Below, piece by piece: positions 6,103 through 11,914 of a DNA stretch of 11,914 nucleotides. The translations under genes were made by a program, and so were the position numbers. A model generated the notes under the pieces. That model was given only the letters and a program-made list of their open reading frames with translations, was not told the origin of the DNA and did no database searches. This stretch comes from Candidatus Sumerlaeota bacterium (GTDB lineage Bacteria > Sumerlaeota > Sumerlaeia > JADFCT01), in assembly GCA_017161665.1 (NCBI GenBank), contig JADFCT010000073.1, forward strand, positions 1-11,914, read 5' to 3'. Within the stretch, counting starts at the first letter, position 1. Every line of letters begins with the position of its first letter.

Positions 6103-8593
6103 AATAGACGTTTTGTGAAACCGGTTGCCACCAAAGGGAGCGCCAGTAGGCCTGATCGGCGGCATACGTGTCAAAGGGCTGGTCGGGCGGATGATCGGCG
6201 GACAGAATGCCAAATTTCTTCAATTCGCGCACATACTCCTGGCGCGGACGAAAACCTTCCATGTCGAAGCGCTTGATCTGATGGAGATGGTCGCGTCCGG
6301 CCCGGCACAGGGCCAGGATGGCTTGATAGTCGGCGTCCGTGACGCCGTCAAAGACCGCCGTCCCCCCTGCGCCATCCGGTGAATCAGCCGTTTGACACAC
6401 GCCATAGCCTCCCGCCTTTCGGGCCAAGGGCGCCAGAAGCATCAGGGACTGCTCCGGGCGGGTCAGGTTGAAAAGCAAATGGCGTGTATAGCGCGCCCGG
6501 GGATCGTCAAGCGACAGGTTCGACGGCGTGATGCCGAAATTATCGGACAGGTAGCGGGGCAGGGGCTTCGAGGCGTCGTGACAACCCAGGCAGCGTTGCT
6601 CAATGGCCTGGGCGGCCCGGATGGATTCCGGCCACTGCCGATCCCGTGTATCGAGTTGACTGTTCGGATAGGCCCCGATCATTCCCGTGCCCAGGGCCGC
6701 GTATGTGCCCACATAGGGCGCGGCCGATTCAATCCAGAATCGGACCCTTTCGCGTTCGTTTTCGGTCACGCAGACGTCGTGATGGCCTTTCTCGCCCGGC
6801 GCGCCCAATTTTTGCATGAGTGGACTGGCGACGGCGCCGATGGTTCGTGGTGGCAGATTGCCACCGGCCATATCGCGACCGTCCACAAATTCCTGGCGAA
6901 CCGTCAACGTAAAGAAACTATGGGAATAAACCGGGCCATGGTCGCCGGACAGGATCACGCCGCCGGACCGTTTGTCGTAGTCGTGGCACTTCAGGCAGTG
7001 GCGATCGAGGATGGGCTGAATATCTCGGGGGAAATCGAATATTTCAGGGATGCCCTCAAGGGGCTGGATGGGTTGGGGGGCGCGCCGGGCGGCCAGCGTC
7101 GCGCCCTGCGTCCCAGCGCCCGGGGCGCGGGTTCGTTGCTCGTGACACCCCACACAGACGGCTTGTTCACCCGGCATGACGTTGGTAAAACTCTGCATCC
7201 GCTTGACCGAGTTATTCTTTTCGTCCAAGGCGACAAAGAGGAGGCTGCGGTTTGCTGGCGCTTCAAAATACGCGGAGCCGTCGCTTTCCACATCCACCGT
7301 CCCCAGGATGCGCTCCAGTTGATATGTGCCGTCAAAACTGAGCGGCAACATTTTACCCGAAAAATTCACCGGTTTGGGCAGGGTTTCCAGGACCAGCAGT
7401 TTGCGGATATCGCCCCGTTGAACGCCGGTCATGCGCCGTCCGGCATAAACATCCGCCAGGAACAGCGTCCCGGTCGCGTGGGCCAGTTGGACGCGGTCGG
7501 GGATGACACGCTCCCGGGGACGCTTGCGCAGAGGGCGCGGCTCATGAACCAGAACGCCCGCTTCGCGCAGCGGCTTGGGCAGCCGATAGACTGCCGCCTC
7601 TTCGCCACGGGCGTTCAATACCAGAATGCGGTCCTCGCGGGCGACCAGAAAGCAATTGTCCGTCACGGGCCAGGGGTCGCGATAGTCCTCGCCCGCTGTC
7701 AGCCGTTGCGCCGAACCGGGATCGTCGGGGCCGGTCTTGGGCGAGACGATCGTGACCGCTCCGGCGTGTTCGCGCTTGCCATGGCCGGGCGAGAAAATCG
7801 CCACCACCTGATTGTCGGCCCCGGGGATGGGCTTGGCGTCGATCATCAGGGTGTCGGGGATCATGTTACCATAGTAAACCATCTGTCCCGTGCCGTCGGG
7901 ATTCGTGGTCCACAGGTGATGGAAGCCCGTCCGGCTGCGGTCCACGTATTCCCAGCGTTGATAAATCAGGCGTCCGTCCGGCAGGGGCCATGGCGTGTTT
8001 TCCTGTTCAATGTTGCTGGAGATTTGCCGGATATTGGAGCCGTCGCCGTCGCACCGGTACAAAATCGCCACGGGCACCATCCAGCACGGCACCCAACGGT
8101 TGCAGCGACTCGAGCAAAAAACAATATCGCCGTTGGGCAGATAGGTGGGTTCCAGGTCGTCGTAAGGGCCGTCCGTCAGTTGCCGCAGGCCCTCGCCGTT
8201 GATGCCGATTTCATAGAGATGGAAATATTCCGTATGCGGTTTGCGATAGGAGAAGAGAATTTTGTCGCCGTCATAATGAATTTGTGGATCGCGAATGGTT
8301 CCTTCGGGAGCGTCCAGAAGCACAGTCACTTCGCCGGTCCGCAGATTCATCCGGCACAGTCGCCCCTTGGCGCGATAGGCCTTGTTGGCCGGATCCTCCA
8401 CAAAGTGGGCGAAGTTCGCATACCAGTGACTGTCGTTTCCCACCTGGCGACAGGCGAAGACGATGTCGTCGATCCCGGCCTCCAGAAGCGCCTGCGCGCC
8501 CGACGGCGCGGGCGCCGATCCATCCTGCGCCGAACCATTGAGTTGTAACGCTATAAGAACGCAAAAAGCCAAAAGATGTGTACGATTTTTCAT
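6101..8593 (-). CDS. HzsA-like (hydrazine synthase alpha-like) triheme c-type cytochrome
   Basis: The start is the ATG at 8593-8591. A GGGGGTGG Shine-Dalgarno-like run lies at 8608-8601, and the product then begins with a signal peptide (about 1-22, ending near GSA). The 830-residue protein shares the HzsA layout: an N-terminal TolB/WD-like propeller (about 40-335; PYDDLEPTYLPNGDIVF, EQENTPWPLPDGRLIYQRWEY), a middle domain (about 365-490; RVQLAHATGTLFLADVYAG, LPLSFDGTYQLERILG, VESDGSAYFEAPA) and a C-terminal cytochrome domain. Covalent heme-c motifs are CVGCH (480-484), CLKCH (533-537) and CLGCH (668-672). The end (RPRQEYVRELKKFGIL, YAADQAYWRSLWW) is typical of the environmental family. No HzsB or HzsC homologue is nearby, so hydrazine synthesis is not implied; periplasmic electron transfer or an unknown redox reaction is a safer reading. 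The gene is monocistronic and flanked by inverted copies of a repeat. Its base composition looks like that of its neighbours. Confidence 0.88.
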   Translation of the reverse strand: MKNRTHLLAFCVLIALQLNGSAQDGSAPAPSGAQALLEAGIDDIVFACRQVGNDSHWYANFAHFVEDPANKAYRAKGRLCRMNLRTGEVTVLLDAPEGTIRDPQIHYDGDKILFSYRKPHTEYFHLYEIGINGEGLRQLTDGPYDDLEPTYLPNGDIVFCSSRCNRWVPCWMVPVAILYRCDGDGSNIRQISSNIEQENTPWPLPDGRLIYQRWEYVDRSRTGFHHLWTTNPDGTGQMVYYGNMIPDTLMIDAKPIPGADNQVVAIFSPGHGKREHAGAVTIVSPKTGPDDPGSAQRLTAGEDYRDPWPVTDNCFLVAREDRILVLNARGEEAAVYRLPKPLREAGVLVHEPRPLRKRPRERVIPDRVQLAHATGTLFLADVYAGRRMTGVQRGDIRKLLVLETLPKPVNFSGKMLPLSFDGTYQLERILGTVDVESDGSAYFEAPANRSLLFVALDEKNNSVKRMQSFTNVMPGEQAVCVGCHEQRTRAPGAGTQGATLAARRAPQPIQPLEGIPEIFDFPRDIQPILDRHCLKCHDYDKRSGGVILSGDHGPVYSHSFFTLTVRQEFVDGRDMAGGNLPPRTIGAVASPLMQKLGAPGEKGHHDVCVTENERERVRFWIESAAPYVGTYAALGTGMIGAYPNSQLDTRDRQWPESIRAAQAIEQRCLGCHDASKPLPRYLSDNFGITPSNLSLDDPRARYTRHLLFNLTRPEQSLMLLAPLARKAGGYGVCQTADSPDGAGGTAVFDGVTDADYQAILALCRAGRDHLHQIKRFDMEGFRPRQEYVRELKKFGILSADHPPDQPFDTYAADQAYWRSLWWQPVSQNVY

Positions 8594-8728
8594 AAACAAC
8601 CCACCCCCAACGCGCGAACAGTATGGAGCGATTCCATCACAATTTGGCCCGGTTTGTCACGGTGATTCTTGGCTCATATTCGCGCAAGGGCGTATCCCGG
8701 ACCTGTCCGGGTTTGTTGAGATGAGTTA
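8594..8728 (-). promoter_or_regulatory. Upstream region of the HzsA-like gene, with a perfect dyad
   Basis: This stretch of about 135 bases lies between the right repeat and the cytochrome start and must hold its promoter unless that lies in the repeat. I see no convincing -35/-10 pair. The one clear structure is a perfect dyad at 8696-8711, CCCGGAC-CT-GTCCGGG, with 7-bp arms and a 2-base centre. That spacing suits a protein-binding operator better than an RNA hairpin. Confidence 0.35.
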
Positions 8729-8752
8729 GGGATGCGGAAGAAAATAAATCCC
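8729..8752 (+). repeat. Inner terminal inverted repeat of right element
   Basis: Reads GGGATGCGGAAGAAAATAAA followed by TCCC, then a T run. It is nearly the same as the inner end of the left copy and an imperfect inverse of 9091-9115. Confidence 0.65.
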
Positions 8753-9027
8753 TTTTTTTCTCTCGTGGGCGCATGGCCATACGGCTTTTGTGTTTGTCCA
8801 GAGCTTGACATGGCTTCTGTAAGCGCCGGATGGCGCGACACATAACAGCCCAGGGCAGAGCGACCGGAGGGAGCGGGGCCCTGGGTCTGCGTGTCCCCAA
8901 CGTTTCAGCCCTGAAAGGGCGCCACAATGGTGGCGCGCCAGCCCGGAAAAATGGGATGGGTGGGGCGCCCGAAAGGGATGGCTCTTGTGGCGCCCTTACA
9001 GGGCTTTATTTGTTTATTTGCCGTGGA

Positions 9028-9046
9028 CCCAGGGCCTTGCCCTGGG
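9028..9046. repeat. Strong 8-bp stem, 3-base loop hairpin in right element
   Basis: CCCAGGGC-CTT-GCCCTGGG is a perfect hairpin. The left copy has it at 5790-5808 with one change, which becomes a G-U wobble on the equivalent strand, so pairing would be kept in RNA. Confidence 0.7.
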
Positions 9047-9090
9047 CTGTTATGTGGCGCCCCTCCGGGGCTGAAAACAGGCCCCCATAA

Positions 9091-9115
9091 GGGGATTTAT
9101 TTATTTCCGAGAGCC
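9091..9115 (-). repeat. Outer terminal inverted repeat of right element
   Basis: On the minus strand it reads GGCTCTCGGAAATAAATAAA then TCCCC, matching the general form of the other three ends. Confidence 0.65.
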
Positions 9116-9117
9116 TT

Positions 9118-9156
9118 AGCCGGCTTCAGCCGGCTCTTCCTTGCCCCCGCCTTCAG
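9118..9156. repeat. AGCCGGCT direct/inverted repeat with adjacent half-hairpin
   Basis: Just outside the right element, AGCCGGCT occurs twice (9118-9125 and 9128-9135) with TC between. Because the octamer is its own reverse complement, the pair is both a direct repeat and a hairpin. It is followed by a C-rich tract, GCCCCCGCCTTCAGGC. From 9157 to about 9240 the sequence is AT-richer and I see nothing further in it. Confidence 0.5.
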
Positions 9157-9273
9157 GCCTCGTCATTACCCATTTCTGCTAATTACTCAGGTTTAATTGT
9201 CTTGTTTAGGTATGTATGGACATAATGGTATGTTTTATGCATGGTGGCGCCATTCCTTTGGGAGGTGGCGCTG

Positions 9274-9522
9274 ATGCTTGAATACCATATGTCCTGTTTC
9301 GAATCCCCACAGTGGGCATGGGAGAATTTCCGCTACAGTGGCTTGCGCGACGCGCGTCGTTCGCGCCGCGCCGTTCGCATTGCCGAAGCCATGGCGCGTC
9401 GACCGGGCAACAGTATTCCGGCCCTTTTTAGTTCGCCTGCCGAGGTCAAGGCGGCGTACCGTTTTTTCGATAGTGACGAGGCGACGAGGGCTTGCAAGGC
9501 TTTTTGCTTCACTCGACACTGA
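9274..9522 (+). pseudogene. IS4/Tn5-type transposase, N-terminal remnant
   Basis: The frame has GGGAGGTGG at 9260-9268 before the ATG at 9274 and encodes about 82 residues. The segment WAWENFRYSGLRDARRSRRAVRIAEAMARRP, followed by SSPAEVKAAYRFFDSDEAT, is the N-terminal DNA-binding domain of Tn5/IS50-like transposases of the IS4 family (the Tnp_DNA_bind type). Full-length relatives run to roughly 450 residues. Here homology stops after FDSDEAT (near 9485) and the frame ends about 12 codons later, with no catalytic DDE domain in any frame up to the next gene. No inverted repeat or target duplication belonging to this IS could be found. It is a decayed, inactive insertion upstream of the efp gene. 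Confidence 0.8.
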
Positions 9523-9588
9523 GCGTGGCCTGGCCCGAGATCGACGCCTTGGGAGACGCCCAGGGGTGTCGGGCTGTGGGAAATTCCG

Positions 9589-9618
9589 TTGACCCTCCCC
9601 TCGGAGGATCTGTATCCT
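9589..9618 (+). promoter_or_regulatory. Candidate sigma70-type promoter upstream of efp
   Basis: TTGACC at 9589-9594 and TATCCT at 9613-9618 are 18 bases apart, about 100 bases before the EF-P start and downstream of the transposase remnant. This is a visual match only. The rest of 9523-9717 shows nothing else recognisable. Confidence 0.4.
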
Positions 9619-9717
9619 TTCTCCCCGTCGCGCCGCCCGTCTCGGGGCATCCTGCCGATGCCCGTGGGGCGAGTCGGACGCGATCCTATCACAGTATGGG
9701 CAAATGGAGTATCCAGC

Positions 9718-10290
9718 ATGTTGATTCAGGCGACGAGCATTCGCAGCGGCAACAAACTCGAATTCGATGACGATATTTGGGTGGTTCATTCGTTTCAGCA
9801 CCGCACGCCGGGCAAGGGACAGGCCTGTATGCAGGTCAAGGTCCGCAGTCTGACGTCCGGTTCCAGCAAAGAAGTGCGCTTCAATTCCAATGAGCGCGTC
9901 CAGGTGGCTCAATTGGAAGAAAAGACCATGATCTATTCCTATCATGACGGCGATAACTATGTCTTTATGGATGCGGAAACCTATGAACAGATTTCCTTGA
10001 CCGACGACGATTTATCCGATTCCGCCAAGTGGCTGATGGATGACATGGAAATCAAGGTGCAGTACTACAAGGGCAAGCCGGTGGGCATTTCGCTGCCGAA
10101 CTTCCTGGAACTCAAGGTCACCTATACGGAACCGGCGGTGCGTGGCGATACGGCGACGAACGTGACCAAGGCCGCCCAGGTGGACTGTGGCGAGCAGGAA
10201 GTCCAGGTCCCTCTTTTTATCAACACCGGCGACATGATCAAAGTGGACACGCGCGACGGCTCCTATGTGGAGCGTATTTCCAAGGCCTGA
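9718..10290 (+). CDS. efp: Translation elongation factor P
   Basis: EF-P binds ribosomes stalled at polyproline stretches and speeds peptide bond formation. The product is 190 residues, the normal length for the family. The open frame runs upstream to 9589, but the ATG at 9718 is chosen because GGAG lies at 9706-9709 and homology starts there (IQATSIRSGNKLEF). The KOW-like domain I has HRTPGKGQA with Lys33 at the loop tip, the position modified in many bacteria; the type of modification cannot be told from this window. The middle OB domain (MIYSYHDGDNYVFMDAETYEQ) and the C-terminal OB domain with the EF-P signature region (KAAQVDCGEQEVQVPLFINTGD, IKVDTRDGSYVERI) are intact. A transporter gene follows after 60 bp in the same direction. 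Confidence 0.96.
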   Translation: MLIQATSIRSGNKLEFDDDIWVVHSFQHRTPGKGQACMQVKVRSLTSGSSKEVRFNSNERVQVAQLEEKTMIYSYHDGDNYVFMDAETYEQISLTDDDLSDSAKWLMDDMEIKVQYYKGKPVGISLPNFLELKVTYTEPAVRGDTATNVTKAAQVDCGEQEVQVPLFINTGDMIKVDTRDGSYVERISKA

Positions 10291-10350
10291 CCCTTCATAG
10301 GGTCTTGAATTTCATGACACCGCCCCCGGGCCGACGCAGGAGAGACATCC

Positions 10351-11895
10351 ATGAGCCAAAACCTGGATGAGCAAGCGAATGACACAAGTCTGGCCGATGT
10401 CAAGCAGCTCGGCCTGTGGGCTTCCATCGCCAGCTTGAGTTATGTGTTCTGGATTGTGGGCGGCATGGAGATGATCGAACGGCTGGCCTACTATGGCGTG
10501 CGCGCCGTGGCCACGATCTATGCCACGCGCCCGGCGTCGGAGGGGGGGCTGGGCGTGACCATGGCCACCTTTGGCTGGCTCCTGCTCAGCTGGAATCTGG
10601 TGCAGTCCATGGTTCCCATCTTCACCGGCGGCTTATCGGACCGGTATGGATACAAGGAAACCATTTTCGCCTCCACCGGTCTCAAATGCTTCGGCTACCT
10701 GCTGATGGCCTGGTTTCCGACCTATTATGGATTCTTTGCCGGGGCCATGTTCCTCGCTTTCGGAACGGCCGTGTTCAAGCCCGGCATCCAGGGCACGCTC
10801 ATCAAAGCCACCAACCGGCGCAACAGTTCCATGGCCTGGGGGCTCTTTTATCAGACCGTCAACATCGGTGGCTGGATTGGCCCGCTCATTGCCCTGCAAA
10901 TGCGGCACATGGACTGGAAGTATGTCTTTTACACGAACGCGGGATTTATCTGCCTGAACTTCCTGCTTCTGCTGACCTATCGCGAGCCGGGCAAGGATGA
11001 GCGAATTCTGCGCCAGCGCCAGCTGCGGGAGAGCGGCGCCGCGCAGAAAAGCCTCCTTCTCGAATCGTTCGGGGAACTCAAGAAACCCCATCTCCTGGTC
11101 TATCTGATCATCTTTTCCGTGTTCTGGTTCATGTTCCCCATGCTCTGGGACGTTCTGCCCAAATATGTGGATGACTGGGTGGACACGTCAAAACTGGTGA
11201 CAGCCCTCTTCGGCCCCGACGGGACGACGGGCAAGATCTGGCATTTCCTTCTGGGCATGACCGATGACGGCCAGTCCATTGAGCCTGAGGGGATCGTCAA
11301 TATCAATTCCCTCATGATCATGATCACCTGCTTCCTCTTCGCCGCCCTGAGCGCCAAGATGCGGGCCACCACCAGCATGTTGGTCGGCACGCTGCTCATC
11401 ACCGTCGCCCTGACGCTGTTCGGTTTGGTTGCGACGGTCGGTCTGGTCATCGTGGCCATGGTGATTTTCAGCATCGGGGAAATGCTGGTCAGCCCGAAGT
11501 TCAGCGAATTCCTGGGCAACATCGCGCCCCCGGATAAAAAGGCCATGTGGATCGGCTTTTCTCAGGCGCCGATCATGATCGGCTGGACGATTGAGGGCAA
11601 AGTGGGCCCCCATCTGTACCATCTGTTTTCCTCCAAGGATGTCTTCGCCCGTGAAATGTTGGTTGAGCGTGGCCTGACGGAGGACCAGGTGACCGAAGCG
11701 GCCCTGCCCGTGGGCGAAGCCTTCCAGAAACTCGTCGAGCACACGGGCGAAAGCGCCGAGGCCCTGACACAGCTGCTCTATACGCAGCACAATGTGGGCC
11801 TCACCTGGTACATCTTCGCCGCCGTCGGCGTCGTGTCAGCCCTCATGATTTTCCTGTACGGCCGCTGGATTTTGACGCTGGCCACGAAGGAATAG
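10351..11895 (+). CDS. POT/PTR2-type MFS transporter (oligopeptide symporter-like)
   Basis: The 514-residue protein is a multi-spanning inner-membrane transporter, with about 12 predicted segments by eye. The start at 10351 has AGGAGAG at 10338-10344. In the first membrane segment it carries MEMIERLAYYGVRAV, which matches the ExxER(F)xYYG motif of proton-coupled peptide transporters (Glu40, Glu43, Arg44, Tyr47, Tyr48). GGLSDRYGYKETI gives the MFS loop 2-3 signature, and FYQTVNIGGWIGP resembles the family's second signature, where INxGSL is usual. A larger loop at about 276-315 separates segments in the C-terminal half. Proton-driven uptake of di- or tripeptides is the family's best known role, but PTR2 relatives also carry nitrate or other solutes, so the substrate is inferred. 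It is probably co-transcribed with efp. Confidence 0.87.
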   Translation: MSQNLDEQANDTSLADVKQLGLWASIASLSYVFWIVGGMEMIERLAYYGVRAVATIYATRPASEGGLGVTMATFGWLLLSWNLVQSMVPIFTGGLSDRYGYKETIFASTGLKCFGYLLMAWFPTYYGFFAGAMFLAFGTAVFKPGIQGTLIKATNRRNSSMAWGLFYQTVNIGGWIGPLIALQMRHMDWKYVFYTNAGFICLNFLLLLTYREPGKDERILRQRQLRESGAAQKSLLLESFGELKKPHLLVYLIIFSVFWFMFPMLWDVLPKYVDDWVDTSKLVTALFGPDGTTGKIWHFLLGMTDDGQSIEPEGIVNINSLMIMITCFLFAALSAKMRATTSMLVGTLLITVALTLFGLVATVGLVIVAMVIFSIGEMLVSPKFSEFLGNIAPPDKKAMWIGFSQAPIMIGWTIEGKVGPHLYHLFSSKDVFAREMLVERGLTEDQVTEAALPVGEAFQKLVEHTGESAEALTQLLYTQHNVGLTWYIFAAVGVVSALMIFLYGRWILTLATKE

Positions 11896-11914
11896 GCGGC
11901 TAAACGGTATTCCG

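Larger units (their letters stand above)
8729..9115 (+). repeat. MITE-like hairpin repeat, right copy
   Basis: This is the second copy, of about 387 bp, of the element at 5720-6100, in opposite orientation. Its imperfect terminal inverted repeats are at 8729-8752 and 9091-9115, with shared core CGGAARNAAATAAATCCC. It contains a row of GC-rich stems: GCGCC/GGCGC (8823-8836), CCCAGGGC/GCCCTGGG with a long loop (8849-8885), GCCCT/AGGGC (8908-8920), GCGCCAC/GTGGCGC (8919-8936), CCCAGGGC/GCCCTGGG with a 3-base loop (9028-9046) and GCCCC/GGGGC (9059-9071). The motif ACATAACAGCCCAGGGC near 8840 recurs inverted near 9039-9055. A frame of about 86 codons is open through it but shows no protein-like features. 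It sits upstream of the cytochrome gene and next to transposase debris. Confidence 0.85.

Noticed and set aside
6392..8548. 718-codon open frame on the plus strand opposite the cytochrome gene
   Set aside because: It is an antisense shadow of a GC-rich gene. It has no recognisable domain, while the minus strand has a signal peptide, three CXXCH motifs and clear family similarity.
6101..8593. True hydrazine synthase (anammox)
   Set aside because: No HzsB or HzsC homologue or other anammox gene is seen, the key Tyr position after the first heme motif appears to be Thr, and such homologues occur widely outside anammox bacteria.
8823..9071. CRISPR array
   Set aside because: The stems differ from one another and are unevenly spaced. 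There are no identical repeats with unique spacers and no cas genes.
8830..9090. Open frame of about 86 codons in the right repeat (and its counterpart at 5744-5998)
   Set aside because: The two frames resemble each other only because the DNA repeats. The left copy shows frame-changing indels in the outer half, there is no Shine-Dalgarno site, and the translation follows the hairpin sequence.
9589..9717. N-terminal extension of EF-P from an upstream ATG at 9589
   Set aside because: EF-P proteins are about 185-190 residues, the extension is Pro/Arg-rich without similarity, and a Shine-Dalgarno site precedes the ATG at 9718.

Overview
The window is about 11.9 kb of GC-rich bacterial chromosome. 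No rRNA or marker gene fixes the taxon. The gene content points to the Planctomycetota/Verrucomicrobiota/Lentisphaerota group or the Hydrogenedentota: hydrazine-synthase-alpha-like multiheme proteins in a non-anammox setting, an FGE-type domain fused to a cytochrome-like module, an NPCBM-GH27 galactosidase and a Tat-exported Gfo/Idh/MocA oxidoreductase. This placement is an inference from families and is only moderately secure.

Region 1 (1-5719, + strand) holds four co-oriented genes. They are the 3' part of a large protein joining an HzsA-like C-terminal module to an FGE/SUMF1-fold domain that lacks the catalytic cysteines, a secreted GH27 alpha-galactosidase-like enzyme, an SMP-30/gluconolactonase-like lipoprotein, and a Tat-signal Gfo/Idh/MocA oxidoreductase. 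Gaps of 23, 60 and 107 bp suggest one transcription unit for the first three and perhaps the fourth. Every product carries an export signal or belongs to an exported family, so the set looks like an extracytoplasmic module for releasing and oxidising sugars.

Region 2 (5720-9115) is the most unusual part. A full-length HzsA-like cytochrome gene with three CXXCH motifs lies on the minus strand. It is bracketed by two copies, in opposite orientation, of a non-coding repeat of about 385 bp. Each copy has imperfect terminal inverted repeats of about 25 bp and a chain of short GC-rich hairpins, so it looks like a MITE or other non-autonomous element. The left copy fills the whole gap between two convergent genes and touches both stop codons.

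Region 3 (9116-9717) holds a short hairpin repeat, an AT-richer stretch and the N-terminal remnant of an IS4/Tn5-type transposase. It ends in a candidate promoter for the next gene.

Region 4 (9718-11895, + strand) is ordinary: elongation factor P, then a POT/PTR2-type MFS transporter 60 bp downstream, probably co-transcribed.
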